From NCBI GenBank assembly GCA_947044405.1, contig CAMRHE010000196.1, positions 1,781,001 to 1,845,000 on the forward strand: DNA of 64,000 bases, written 5' to 3'. Position numbers and translations under genes: made by a program. The stretch comes from Leptodactylus fallax (Eukaryota > Chordata > Amphibia > Anura > Leptodactylidae). Shown here piece after piece: positions 21,313-33,120 of the stretch (positions are counted from its first letter, which is position 1; each line of letters starts with the position of its first letter). The notes beneath the pieces were generated by a model. It did not search any database. It was given only the letters and a program-made list of their open reading frames with translations, and had not been told where the DNA came from.

Positions 21313-24300
21313 CCAAACCTGAGCTAAATTAAAGGTGAACACATCTGTATGTGAGGAGACCTTCCTTCTGCCAGTAGAAGAGAGTGGCGTAGGTAAGAAC
21401 CCCTACCAATCAAACATTTATATAGGGGTTTTCCTAAAGTAAATATTTTCAGCATACCAATTTGAGATGCTATAAATATGTTATGGATTGGGGACCCAAT
21501 AAACCTGACAGTGAGAGTGTCCAGTTCCTAGCTCATGGAGCCGAGTTGGCCACATATGCACGGTCTCTTTTCCTGACATTAAAAACAGCTGAGTAATAGA
21601 GTATCTCAATAGAGTTCAATGAGAAAGATCACAAGTGTGACAGCTATCTGCTGAGAATAGGGAACATAGCACTGATGAGAAATTTATGACATATAAAATG
21701 GATTTGCCATAATTGTGTATTGATGGATGACATAGCATATAAAGAGAATATATTAGATAGTCACTAACCTTTCAACATTCTTCGCATAAATCAATAGTAC
21801 AATGTGTGTACATGAGGAATAACACTGATATTGATTTATACAGTATTTTGCATTTTTAACTGTTTTCACCTCTGCAGACTCTATTGCTAATTTTCATTTG
21901 TCCCAGAAATAATAGGTTAAGACTGGCTATCATGATGTCTCCTATACACTGCTATGATGTAAATAAAGCACTTAGGGTGAGATAGAAAACTTACTATTAG
22001 CTCCAGCAGCATCTGTGTGTGTGTCTGCTCCTTTCTCACTCAGCCCCTCTTCCCCCTCAGTTAACTTCTATACATGACTGTAATTTCAGTTACAGTCCCT
22101 GTAACTGAAGAGTAACTAACCTTTTGAACAATTTTCTGGCAGTATTTGTATCATTAAAAAATTTTGTAATATAATTTAGTAACACATTTTGGTTCCTTTC
22201 TGTGATATCCTGAACTTCTTTACTCTTTCCCTTGTTTCTCTGTTAGAGCTATACATTGCTTCTCACTTTTGGTGTCATATGAAAGATAAGATTGTCAGCT
22301 TTCATATGATACCAAGATCACAGTTTGAGCTATAAAGCGGAATCATCAGTGAAAACATTTTTGTTATTGGCATGTATATATATATGTATTAAGTAGAGAT
22401 TTCAGGCAATGTTATTTTAGCAGAGAGGAAAAACAGGAAAAAGTCTGATATCTGGAGAAAAAAGCAGTTTGCTCTTATAAGGTACTACAAAATGTCTCAT
22501 ATATACAAAGTTTGTTGAATAGGTGTCCATTTAAGGTTCTTGTTACAGAGCACGTGCAGTCGGTTGCTGTCTGCTGTTCCTGGAGGTTTCTGCAGTACAT
22601 AGCCGCATTATTTTGTTCTTTACTTTGAAAAGATCCAGCACATGAAGACAGGGAGTCCGAGCATTGTTCTTTGCTACATGAGTCATATCACTTGGCTAGA
22701 ATTGTACATGGCATCAGATTTAAGATTATTTTGTTGGATCTGTCTATTGTAGTTTCCCAGAAAGTCGTGTACATGCATTTTTTGTTTGCTATGAGGCTTA
22801 TTGATTTAATCTAATAAAACCCAAAATTTTTACGTTTTATTTCACTAGGTTAAAGCTAACATATGCTCTTCTGTTGTATAGATGGGGGCCCAGATGTGCA
22901 TTCCTTTACCGTCAATCTTTGCTGGACATGTCCAGAATAGAGATGTTCAGGTTGGAATTTTAAAAAAATTTTGGGTTCAGCTGAACCCAAAATTTTGCAT
23001 GTTTGCCACTAATGTATCATTATAATACTTTGGCCCAATCATCATGACATCAATGCCTCCGCATCACCTAGGCCTGCAATTGTGGCTACTGATAAAGACC
23101 AGACACCGCGTGGAGCCCAGGAAAAGTGAGTCTGAGTGTTTTTAGTTTTTCTACAACTCCACTGGGCTTAGATTATTATACTCTGGAGTCTGAAGAGATA
23201 TCAGCATATAATATCAGCACTTCTGGTTTGGTCTGAAATAAAACTTGAAGGCAAATATTTGCAAAAAAGGAATCTCACAAGGTTCACCCCCCACTAGTTC
23301 AGATACTTGTGTTATGAGATTGCAAGCATTTCAAAACAACATGATTTCACAATATTGGATGACAAAACAGCATCTTATGTATGTCATGTTATGTATGTGT
23401 GGCTGCTCTGTCAGTCCTTATGTCAGGGATTACAGCCAGGCAAGAGTTTTGCTACCATGTTGCCATATAGTATTGAATTGGTTACATGAGAAATTGTCCT
23501 TATTCATTGGAGTGGAAACACCTTTAAGTGGCTCTGGTCATACTAGTAGCATTGTTTCCATTTTAGAGGCAACATGTCGGATATGTTAAGTTCTTTTTCT
23601 AACATATTCTAATGATAGCTCAGAGAAATCAATCTTCTGCTTCCATTCTGGAACATCCAGAAAAGCATTAAAGCCCATGCAGATTTAGTCTGAGAAACAT
23701 TGTCGGTGTGACAGATGTATTTCCCGAATCGACTGCAGCTCATCTGAACTGAAGTCATAGCATCATTGTGAATTATGATGCTATGAGTTTTTGTACTAGC
23801 GCGACTCTACCACTACTAAAATCATTGTCTAGTCACTGTTTTTCTGACTTCCAATATGTCAACTTCAATAGAAGACTTCACTTGACAAGTGCTATTGTCA
23901 TGAAGTAATCAATACTATTTAGACACTGTTTATATGACTAATCAGAGTATATACCGTATATGGTGCAAAGAGGACCAGGATTACCCTGTTGTTGTCATAT
24001 GAATACATCCATTGGTGTTGAAACAGAATGTAATGCTATCAGCATACACAATCCATCTTGTATCCAAAAAAACACCACTAAAACCATTCAGAATTATTCT
24101 CACTTTCTTGTTTCATAATTGTAAGTGTGCCGCCTGCTTCTGTACGACAGAAATCTTGACTTTTTTTTAAGAAACATTAAATGTCCTTAGCAATCATCAC
24201 TTCAGTTTATGATTAAATTTACCCTAAGCTGACCTCTACCAATCTTCTAAAACTGTCTTCTTTCAATTGGCATTTCAAGAAGGAGGATAAATGTGTTTTG

Positions 24301-26025
24301 TTTTCCTTGGATACAATTCAGATCATCTTGATACCATTGTGAACTGATTTTAAGAGCGCTCTTGACTGCGAGAAAGAACAAAATTGTAGAGCGTGCGGGA
24401 GGTCATTGCTGCAATGAGTGATCATGGCTAACCTTGGGCTTGTTTAGTCTGTCAGCATGCTAGAGTGGTAAATAGGGACTATACAACACATTGGGTGCAG
24501 CTCAAAGCAATGCTGAGAAAATACTTGATAATTTGCAGCATTAACATGTAATTTATATTGTGAGAATCAGATAAATTACAAGGATAAAATAGCTGTATAT
24601 CTTTATCTTACTACTGTTATTTTATGTAGTATTAAGAAATTATGAAGTCAAAGTAAGACTTGCAATGCAAAGGAGCCCAGTTTTATATCCTAGAAAGAGG
24701 AACCTACTCCTCGGTAGCACCATTTGTTCAAAGCAGACCTGTCGTTTCATTTAACCATGTGTATACATAGGAAGAAACACTATTTCTGGTTATTATTTGA
24801 TTAATATTCTGTGATTTTTAGCAGTATTTCCCTATTACTTGCTATAGCTGTAATTTTGAGTCCTCTCTGAACTGACGGGTGGTGAGTAACTACCATAAAC
24901 TGTACACAGTAAGTAGAGAAGAATCTGCTCTTTAACTCTCACTCAGAAATAACTCCAAGAACAGGAAGGATATATGTAGAGATTACTGACTTGTACCAAT
25001 GTACCAACACTTTAGTTGTGATAGAAAGCTATAGGGTCAGACTAAAAGCTGTCTTTCTTCCCTTGTCTGCCTGTCATCCTGCTCAGTCTTCCCACCTCTT
25101 CTCTCCATAGACTTCTGCAGAGATGAGTTGTCTGAGTCATGTGTCCTACAGACCATCTTGAAACCTATAGAGCAGTGATTTTGACAGTGAAAGTCATTTT
25201 AGCAGAGAGAGTGGGAACAGAGAAACAACTTGATAAGAGGAGAAAGAGGCTTTTTTCTCTGATAAGATATATTGCAAAGTTTTTTCCAATCGCCATTGAT
25301 ACTAGTAGTGTTATATCTTATGTTGCAAAAACAGTCTACGGTTTTACTTCTCTGTTTATAGTTTAATGTAGTGGCTGGTATGATGCTAGTGGTGCAGTTG
25401 TGTGTCCACACATCATTATAACTAGATTCTCAAGGCTCAAAGACCACAAGCCCATAAACTAATTTACATATAATAGTGTACTCCTTGATAATACAATCAT
25501 ACAGTACCAAGTAATACCACTGTATGGGAGCCTAATAATACCTGACCATTGTGACCACTTACTGCATTACTGTCACATCTTTACTGAATAATACTACCAT
25601 TTGGTTACTAATTAGAAAACACTGTTGAAAAAACAATATTCCCATTGTGCAGTGTCCCTATAGTGGTAGATACCAGCTCTAAAATACACAGACCAATGAC
25701 CTCTTCTCTGATCACATTGACTTTGCATTTTCTTCTTTGTCCCACTCAGACAGCCATGGCGACTTCTCCTAACAGTGACTCATCTCTGCGGAGTTGTTGC
25801 CCATATATGTTTGCCTCTTCGGTTTTATATCTTGTCCCCATCCTCTATACAAAGTTTGCATTGTTGTACCCATTTATCACGACCATTCCGCTGCTTCCTG
25901 TATAACTGTGCTTGCTGCTATCCCAGGTGCTTACTGTACCTGCTGTGTAGTAAATTGTATAAGAGAGAGGATCTTAAATATCCAACTGATCCCAAAATAA
26001 GGACACTATCATTTATTCAATGCTG
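21313..26025. other. Long unassigned intron stretch
   Basis: About 4.7 kb with no confident exon, RNA gene or transposon boundary. Items seen: CACACACACAGATGCTGC region near 22000 with clustered C/T, an (TA)n run near 22377, the 32-bp palindrome at 22965, and a CTCTGGAGTCTGAAGAGATATC motif near 23180 that echoes the hairpin at 48107. Open frames at 23245-23589, 25139-25411 and 25645-26026 lack protein features. Confidence 0.4.
22965..22996. repeat. Perfect 32-bp palindrome
   Basis: AAAATTTTGGGTTCAG is followed directly by its exact reverse complement, centred on CAG|CTG at 22980/22981. It has no spacer. It is probably a MITE relic; no function is implied. Confidence 0.7.
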
Positions 26026-26849
26026 AATTATTTGTGGGTATAGGTCTTTAGATAATAAATATCTGAAATATGTCTAAAACTTTTAATAAATAATGTATTA
26101 AAAATATGGAATATTAACATGTGAAAAAAATAAAACATATCATAAGTAGCCATGTGTCACAGATTGAAGATAATGGTCATACACATAGCTTCTTTCTGAT
26201 CAGAAGTGCAGTCTAAAGTCTATTAAAGACCATGTGCATAAGAAGCATAATATTTGGGTGCTGACCCTTTAAATTCCACTAGTAACTCTAGCTTGTCATG
26301 GCCATGTATAGGCTACATATTCCCCTGATGATCCAGCATAGCTGGGGAAACGCGTTATTTTATCTTTAAACTTCTGTAGCAGACTGTGGGGCTGTACCTC
26401 TTTGGGGCTGTAGCTTTTCTACATCTAAAACCTCTAGGAGTACGCTATTTTCAGAGCGCATCCTCACTGGGGTGAATTTATATTAAATTATATTTACTAT
26501 AGTTGTCAGCAATGCCATGCTCTGTGTATGACCACAATAATTACTAATGGACTTTAAAGGGGCAGCACCTATATATTTAGCCTCTTATGCACATGGTCTT
26601 TAATAGACTTTAGACTGCACGTTTGATCATTACCTTTAATTTTTGACATTTAGCTGCTTCTAATATGGGAATTGCATTCGCGGGTATCCCATTTGTGCTT
26701 CACAGTTGAGGGAGTGCTCCTTTATTTATTTTTTTTCACAAGTTAATATTCCGGATTTTTAGCAAATTATGTATTAAAGTTAAGTTTTAGACATATTTCA
26801 GATATGTATTCTCTAAAATCATTTTTGAGACCTATCCCCACAAATAATT
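26026..26849. mobile_element. 0.8-kb foldback element containing a hammerhead motif
   Basis: The ends are AATTATTTGTGGGTATAGGTC (26026) and GACCTATCCCCACAAATAATT (26849), inverted. Further inverted pairs, in order inward: ATATCTGAAATATGTCTAAAA with TTTTAGACATATTTCAGATAT; GGAATATTAACATGTGAAAAAA with TTTTTTCACAAGTTAATATTCC; GTGCAGTCTAAAGTCTATTAAAG with CTTTAATAGACTTTAGACTGCAC; GACCATGTGCATAAGA with TCTTATGCACATGGTC. The middle ~310 bp is single-copy and carries the hammerhead fold at 26312-26381. No ORF. No target duplication was identified, so the mobilising enzyme is unknown. Confidence 0.7.
26312..26381 (+). ncRNA. Hammerhead ribozyme motif, intact core
   Basis: CTGATGA (26325-26331), helix II TCCAGC-ATA-GCTGGG (six pairs including one G-U, 26332-26346), then GAAA (26347-26350) and the self-complementary AACGCGTT (26349-26356) as a minimal helix III. 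All catalytic core bases are consensus and the cut would fall after GTT. A possible distal helix I pairs GCTACA (26312-26317) with TGTAGC (about 26375-26380). It has the same palindromic helix III design as Penelope-element hammerheads. Cleavage is inferred, not shown. Confidence 0.7.
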
Positions 26850-26889
26850 GTGTATACTGTGGTTCAGAAATAATCGTCTCATATCTAAA

Positions 26890-27220
26890 GTTACCCTAGA
26901 AATAATATTGTCAAACAGTGTCCCAGATGCTTATACTGTAGTTTCCCAAATAGTAATATGCTTGCCTTTGGGATTCACACAGTACCCTCTAAGCGGCATC
27001 AACACTGTAATAATGCTCCCGCTTTGTGTCCTTACACAATAATAGCATCCCGTTAGTTTCCCTACACTGCAACAGTGCCCCATTTTTCCCACTTTCTAAA
27101 TGTTTTTCCTATTGAGTAAAAGCCTCTTGAGTTCTCCCCACGCAGTAATAGTGCCCTTAGTTAGCCCCAGCTCAGTAAGTGGCCATTTATCTCCCTTAGA
27201 TAGCAATAGTGCCCAATAAA
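26890..27220. repeat. Degenerate tandem repeat (ACACTGTAATAATGCTCCC units)
   Basis: Roughly nine drifting units of about 35 bp built from ACA.(T/A)GTAATA.TG.CCC and CC.TTTGTGTCC-like words (for example CACACAGTACCC, CACTGTAATAATGC, CACAATAATAGCATCCC, CGCAGTAATAGTGCCC). It is the same style as the array at 55.1-55.8 kb. Confidence 0.5.
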
Positions 27221-27224
27221 ATAA

Positions 27225-27460
27225 TAAAACTGCCTCAATCAATTGGCTGCTAGGGCCCAGATTCTGCCTTGAAATCAGCACCAAATCTGCCTCCATTGTT
27301 TTCAATGGGAGGTAGAGATTGACGCAGGACATGAAAATAAGCATCCTGCTTGATCTTTCCATGGATTCCGCAGCTGATTCAGTCACAGAGTCTGTGGCGT
27401 GAAGCTCTGTTGACTCAAATTCCTCTTCCTTTTCCACCGTGTGAACATACCCTTAGGGGC
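27225..27460. repeat. MITE-like repeat (ATTCCGC...CCATTG...GTGAACATACCCTTA)
   Basis: It contains CAGATTCTGCC, TTTTCAATGGGAGG, AATAAGCATCCTGCTTGATCT, GATTCCGCAGCTG and ends CCGTGTGAACATACCCTTA. The same words occur at 38817-39093 and in part at 60354-60520. Confidence 0.55.
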
Positions 27461-29423
27461 AGGGCACATGAGAGTGTGATGATGTTACTGCATTGCACCA
27501 TCTTGCACCACTGACTTCCTGCTCTGCATAGTATTCAGCTGTATGCATGTCCTAAGGTCGCAGATACAGTTTAAAGTAGCGCTCGCTCAGCAACACCCCT
27601 GTCCAGGGCACAAGAGGCCACTTTTAAAAATGCCCTGCTAAGCCCTACTATCCATAAAAATTACCAGCACATTGCCAAATACAGCATTTCTTTGATGGAG
27701 GTCCATAGATTTTAGATCTGGATTTGCACCTCTATTAGTGGTAGAAGCTAATACTTTATGTCATGAGAAGGTAAATTAATATAATACGAGAAACCTATCC
27801 GGAATAAATATAGTATACAGGGAGTGCACTGACTACATTATTTTATCAGTAGTTCTGTTCCTAGGTCCTTCTGCGGCTTTTGTTGGCTCTTCCTTGCGTC
27901 GACTTCCAATAATACCTGCAGAGTGAAATGACTGTATTAATGATGGGTTCGGGAGAGAGGGCCAGCAGCAGATTCTTCTTGATCATTATAGTTTATACTT
28001 TATTGCTGTGTACACATGTGAAAGAGCAGCCGGTCCACAGACCATCATGGCATGACGCTACACTTTACACAATTACTGTGTACTATACAATAAGTTATAT
28101 ACATACTGTAGCTATATGTAACAATGTCATTTGGTCTAAATATATGATGGTACAATAAATATAATATATTATATAATATATAAATAAAATATATGATGGT
28201 ACAATAATATGTCTGTAAATACTTTTTGAATGAGAATAAAAATATCTAATTTACTATATCGCACGCGTTATGAATAAGACTTGAGGCACAAGGGGGAACT
28301 ATCAGAAAATGAGTGGAGAATCAATGGTAATAGTCATAGCAACCAAAATGATGTATCCAGAATTTGAAGGTTAGAAAATGAGTTGGTTAATACAGGGACA
28401 TTATAATTTTTATCTTTTGGTGACCTCTCTTGTCCTTAAAGGGATGCTAAATATAGAAAATATACAAACAAAAACATCCGTTCCTCTCTTTAATCTTCAG
28501 AAATATGCACTGAAACATCTCCAAAAGACCTCATCTTTCAGAACAACTCAGATAGAAGCATTATAGGAAGGACAGAAACAAAACCAGTGTAAAAATACAT
28601 CTATCATCATCTGCCTTCTCAGATGCAGTAGTAGATCCACCAGAGCAATAAGCAAAAGGGGACATGACTTTGTGAATGGAGGACTTGTAACCCCTGCAGT
28701 CTTCTCTATATACAGTAGTTATAAATTTAACGAAAGGTGGTTTTATCTCTGTATTTGATCACATATGCCCCAAACTTGCGCGTGGGGGGAGAGGCCTAGC
28801 TTTTGCCTTAAGATTGGAATTTCATATGCCAGTCTTAATCCACCAGAGCCTCCGGACTCTTAATAATTCTGACACACTGCAGTAAATCTTGTGTTCCAGA
28901 ATTGCATTACGCCTCTTTTTTGGCAGGAATTATAGGGAATTTAACGGACAGGGCCTCCCCAGGCCTCCTTGATCCTCTCCCAGCTCCATCCATTTCCAAT
29001 AAAAATTGGTAAAGGTATTGCAGAAAGAAGAAAGTGGCACAAAAAAGGGCTGTGCTCCAAAGATGCTCCACATGTATGCTAGTTTTCTGGCATAGAGAAA
29101 ATAGCAAATTTCCCCCACCGTATGCAAATGCACGCTCTTTTTAATACAGTTTGAAAATTGAAAAGTGTGGTCACCTGCTCCTTATAAGATATACCAGCCA
29201 AGTATATGGACACAGTTTTGGTATATCAATGGCTATTAATGGATTTGTCATACTTTCACCCCTGCGTGGTGTAAATCCAGTCTCAACATTTTTTCTTAGC
29301 AACAGTTCACAATGTGTAGATTATCAATAATTAACTATTATTAATTGTTTGTAATTTATTGATAATTAATTTACTAATTAATTTATTTCTACACCATAGA
29401 AAAAAAAGTTGAATTGGAGTTTA
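27461..29423. other. Unassigned intron sequence
   Basis: About 2 kb without a supported gene. An AT-only stretch lies near 28150-28200. TTAAAGGGATGCTAAATATAG at 28437 resembles a solitary T2 end. Open frames at 27928-28158 and 28907-29133 look like chance. Confidence 0.4.
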
Positions 29424-29685
29424 AGGTAATGTTCACATTTGCATTGTAGTTTCCATTAGGAGCCTTTATCACAGATTCTGTCAATAACCATATATGAAAA
29501 AGTCCTATGTCCTACTTTTTTAGCCAGCAAAATGCAGATACCTAATGAAAACCCAACAGACCCCAATATAGTCAATGGTGTCCATCAGGATCTGTTTGTG
29601 TCCATTATATGATTCATCCCTGATGCTGATTTTAGTTTTTCTATTCTTATGGAGATTCCTAATGGAGATGTGAACATAGCCTAAG
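29424..29685. mobile_element. Foldback repeat with TTCACAT ends
   Basis: AAGGTAATGTTCACATTTGCA at the left inverts to GGAGATGTGAACATAGCCTAAGG at the right, and TCCATTAGGAGCC inside pairs with ATTCCTAATGGAG. Non-coding. Confidence 0.5.
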
Positions 29686-29952
29686 GTAGGTTTCATGTCT
29701 GTGTCAGAATTTAGGTTGGGGACTGTGTCACAGAGACCGGCAAAAATCCGCGGTAAAAAAAGTCCTCCATGGACTTTATTCTCCACCGCTTTCAGTTTTG
29801 AAACGGTAGACACCTGGTGGACCCCATTATAGCAAATGGAGTCCGCCAGTCTGTGTATAACCTCTGTTGCAGCAGTCCAGCCCTTCATCATTCAGGTCCC
29901 CTGACGGACCCGAACAATGGGGAGCCCGACACTAGTGTGAACCTAGCGTAAG
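29686..29952. mobile_element. Foldback repeat with AGTGTGAACCTAGCG end
   Basis: The right end CACTAGTGTGAACCTAGCG inverts to an eroded left end (AAGGTAGGTTTCATGTCTGTG). It holds GGTGGACCCCATTATAG...GGAGTCC, shared with the repeat at 39138-39355. The 123-codon minus frame at 29520-29891 spans two repeats and is not a gene. Confidence 0.5.
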
Positions 29953-30033
29953 TTTACTGTAAAATAGTAGAGAAATTCTATGAATGCTCAAAATATTGTT
30001 GTTCATTCTTGTTAATACAGTATATGTTTTCAG

Positions 30034-30172
30034 GGGAACCACGAAGAAGAAGATGATCATTGTGTCCTACCACAAGGAGCTCTTCAGTCCGAAGTCATTC
30101 TCTCTGAATATCATGTTCTGTATTCCATCAGCTATCAGGCACCGATTCTGTACTTTAGAGCAAGCTTCTTAG
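30034..30172 (+). CDS. atg10: atg10 internal exon (E2-fold core)
   Basis: This is a 139-bp exon, 46 codons plus one base: phase 0 at the start (TATATGTTTTCAG acceptor) and phase 1 at the end (GTAAGA donor at 30173). The translation runs from an acidic GNHEEEDDH linker through SEVILSEYHVLYSISYQAPI and LYFRASFL. This closely matches the beta-strand core of vertebrate ATG10 (EYHVLYS.SYQ.P.LYFRASFLDG), part of the E2-like fold that contacts ATG12 and ATG5. The frame is the +1 frame of the splice phase, not an ATG-initiated ORF, so the Met-starting frame at this place is a shadow. The terminal G combines with AT of the exon at 44847 to make the conserved Asp of FLDG. Confidence 0.95.
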
Positions 30173-30264
30173 GTAAGATATCTGCAGTAGTACCATGAAC
30201 CACTAGTGCACCGTTCACTGGAGTTTTACCAGTTTGAAGATAATTCTAATCACTGGTTGCTTAA

Positions 30265-30830
30265 AGGGGTATTTTTGCAACTAAGGAATATCCATTGTAT
30301 AATGAAAAATAATGTAATTTGCCTATATACCTTCTATATTAATTCATCACATTAATTATGCATCAGATTAACCTACATGTAAGCAAACAGCTGGTGTAAT
30401 ATTTTTCTGACGGGTAATCAAGGAATTACCATTAACCTCAGGACGGTCCCTCATTAGTATCATTATTGTGAATTGTCATCTTCTCAGTTACACCAGGTAG
30501 TCAGCACCCGCTACATTGATATGACAGAGCTCACCTTTAAGATGTTTTCATTATTGTCTAATTACTAAATGTAATAGAAAAGAAGAAGGAAAAACTTATC
30601 CCAGATGTCACTAATCCACATTACTTGATCTACAGTATTATCCATAGATTGTGTGTCTGTGTTACTTATGTCTTTTAGTATAGATGGTGTCCTGACGTAA
30701 TTGTCATGTATATTTCTAGATGGGGGCTGATCTTTATGCAATAAACATTAAAAAGGAGAAATAACATTATAATGCATAATTTAAATCATTTTATAATGAC
30801 CTCATTGATCTCCATTGGATCTGTAGTGCC
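30265..30830. other. Unassigned intron sequence with a T2-like end
   Basis: TTAAAGGGGTATTTTTGCAAC at 30265 resembles a T2 terminus, and CACCTTTAA near 30537 could be the other end, but the arms do not match well. Nothing else was recognised. Confidence 0.35.
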
Positions 30831-30843
30831 CCATCTGTAATCC

Positions 30844-31169
30844 TTAAATGGGCAATTGGGCAGATAAAATTTAGCAAAGAGAAAAGCTTACAGTTCACCC
30901 ATGCCAGGTTCCTCTAGTGGCCAGGCCTCATAACTGCAGCTCAGCTCTCATTGAATTCAAAGGCAGCGTAGCTGCAAACTAGCGCCCGGCCAGTATACAG
31001 GCACGAGAGACATCTGCTTCCCACTCTGAGCAGTGTTTGTAGGGGCGTTGGAAGTGGCTCTTATCAGCTGATCTGTGTGGGGGCTGCCAGTTGGTCCCCA
31101 TCCGATCAGATATTTATGGCCTATTCTAACATAGGCCATAAATTTAAAATTCCTGGCCAACCCTTTTGA
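30844..31169. mobile_element. T2-type MITE, relative of 2337-2732
   Basis: It starts TTAAATGGGCAATTGGGCAG and ends AAATTCCTGGCCAACCCTTTTGA (eroded TTAA). GGCCTATTCTAACATAGGCC lies next to the right end. It holds CTCATTGAATTCAA...GTAGCTGCAAACTAG, the module also present at 2527. Confidence 0.6.
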
Positions 31170-31949
31170 TGTAAAATCTTAAGACTTTATTCAAACATCC
31201 ATAAAATCCATCTTCACAAGACAGAAATTCACTGCTTACACTGTCAGGGTTATGGTAGTCTTTAACCCCTCCCAACATCTGCCATAATAGTGTGGCAGAT
31301 GTTGCGTCTTTTATTATGGCAGAACATTATACAGTGGAAACCTGGCGGTAATGTCCACGACCAGAGTCCATTCTGATCATGGGTATTAAACCTTCTACAG
31401 CTTCTGCACAGCGAAATCGCATGAGCCCAGAGATATCCATGACAGCTCCATCCTTGTGAAGGATCCCAGGCCTGTTATATGAATGTAACTACTGAGGATT
31501 TCCAGTGGCAAGCTTCAATAGGTACACTATGAATCTCCCATAGACTGCCCCCTAGGGGGGCTAATTATGCACTTAAAAAAAAAAAAAATAATTGAATCAC
31601 CCCCCCTTACTTAGATCTCATCTTTCGCCTTTTGACTTCCTAAAAAATTTAACTAAAAAGACAAAATGTCAGACATTCCCCAAAAAATGGTTAATTAACT
31701 TTTAATAAATAAATATTAGAAAGGGCTTAGATCTTAGGGCTCATATACACAGAATACAAACATCCCAAAAAGGACACAAATAAGTAAGGTAGATGGTATG
31801 GGTGAGGATCGATAAAGATGACTCTAATCCAACACAAAGAGTCCAGTGTAGGAAATTGTAACAATTAACAAATTAACAGGACAAGCTTACCCTAAAACGC
31901 CCTGGGCTGTGTATACTAAAATGATATAGATAAAGATGCTAAAACATAA
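31170..31949. other. Unassigned intron sequence
   Basis: An inverted pair CAACATCTGCCATAATAG/TATTATGGCAGA near 31270-31323 suggests a decayed repeat. A poly(A) run lies at 31576-31589. No exon recognised. Confidence 0.4.
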
Positions 31950-32600
31950 CCAAAACTATATAAATTTGCTATAGCTGTAATTGTTCTGACCTGCAGAATA
32001 TAGGTAACATATCATTTTGGCTGGACAGTGAACACCATAAAAACAAAACCCATAAGAAAGTCACACAAATACCTTCCTTCCTTCCTTCCTTAATCACTTG
32101 GCAAAAACTATGCCATTTTACAGTACCTGCAAAGTGGATGAGATTCTGGCTAATCCCATATACGTATTGCAGAAAGATATCTGCAGCAGACATGCTGCCA
32201 TTTCAGAAACCATTGCATTTTTGTAAATTGCAGCATGTCAATTATACCTACATTGGCGTGTTCTGTATAGGTATAATTAAAGCAGAAAGTCAGCAGAGGA
32301 AAACAAAAGCTGCATCCAAAAAGCGCTGCGGAATAAACCGCGATGCGTTTCCAAACATTTTTTCCCGCACTGCTTTTTGGATGCAGTTCGCTATGTGGGG
32401 ACTCAGCCTTTCTTTCATTCTTTTTTCACCCAATTTGGAATTTTTTTCCAGCTTCCTAGTACATCGTATGGAATGTTAAATGGTACCCTTACGAAGTAGA
32501 ATTTGTCCTGAAAAAATTAAGCCCTCATATGGTTCTGTCAATAGAAAAATAAAAAATAAAAATGATGGATTTTGAAAGGCCTGGAGTAAAAAATGAAAGT
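31950..32600. repeat. Dispersed repeat split by a MITE insertion
   Basis: 31950-32071 has ACTATATAAATTTGCTATAG...GACAGTGAACACCATAAAAAC. 32410-32600 continues the same family (CCAGCTTCCTAGTACATCG, GAATGTTAAATGGTACC, AATTTGTCCTG, AAGCCCTCATATGG). The MITE at 32095-32405 interrupts it. A (TTCC)5 microsatellite lies at the junction, 32072-32091. Confidence 0.5.
32095..32405. mobile_element. Foldback MITE of the GGCCCC...GCGG family
   Basis: It carries ACAGTACCTGCAAAGTGGATG, GTCAATTATACCTACATTGG, GTATAGGTATAATTAAAGCAG and ends GCAGTTCGCTATGTGGGGAC, the reversed order of the copy at 525-850. CAAAAAGCGCTGCGG pairs with CCGCACTGCTTTTTG. Confidence 0.55.
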
Positions 32601-33006
32601 ATGATATAGGTAATTTGGTAAACCACAATGGCTTATCCTTATCTGCCATCGCTATAATGCATGCTACCGTCTTCCTTTAGGAGTTTTTCTAATTCAGGTT
32701 AAACCCATCACCTGTTCTTCAAGGAGCCGTGAGCTATATCACACTAATAATTTCCCTAGTACGTGCCATTAAGAAGCAGCTTGCTTTCAATGACAGCGCA
32801 GGTCATGATCACTATTCAGATTACCTCTGTTGGCATTTTAATGCTATAGTTACTGTTCTTTTCAGAGTCTTAACTCTCCGCTGGCAGGAGGAGCGAAAGA
32901 CAATACAAAAGATGACCGTCATTTAGATGAGAGCTCATGGAGACGCAGAGAGTTCTTATGTTAATAAATATGTCTGACTGTACTGTATATTATAATGATA
33001 TGATAA

Positions 33007-33012
<6 letters not shown>

Positions 33013-33053
<41 letters not shown>
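33013..33053. repeat. (TA)n microsatellite
   Basis: About 20 uninterrupted TA units, continuing into AT-only sequence to 33120. Confidence 0.9.
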
Positions 33054-33062
<9 letters not shown>

Positions 33063-33120
33063 TATTAATTTAGTAATGTAATATTAATTAATTTAATATT
33101 AATTGAATAATATTTAATAT

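Larger units (their letters stand above)
1752..30033 (+). other. atg10: atg10 intron, 28.3 kb
   Basis: It is bounded by GTGAGT at 1752 and a TATATGTTTTCAG acceptor ending at 30033. It is filled with the transposable elements listed separately. One exon-like ORF inside it (18055-18307) is not recognisably part of ATG10. Confidence 0.75.

Noticed and set aside
29520..29891. 123-codon minus-strand ORF
   Set aside because: It spans two unrelated foldback repeats.
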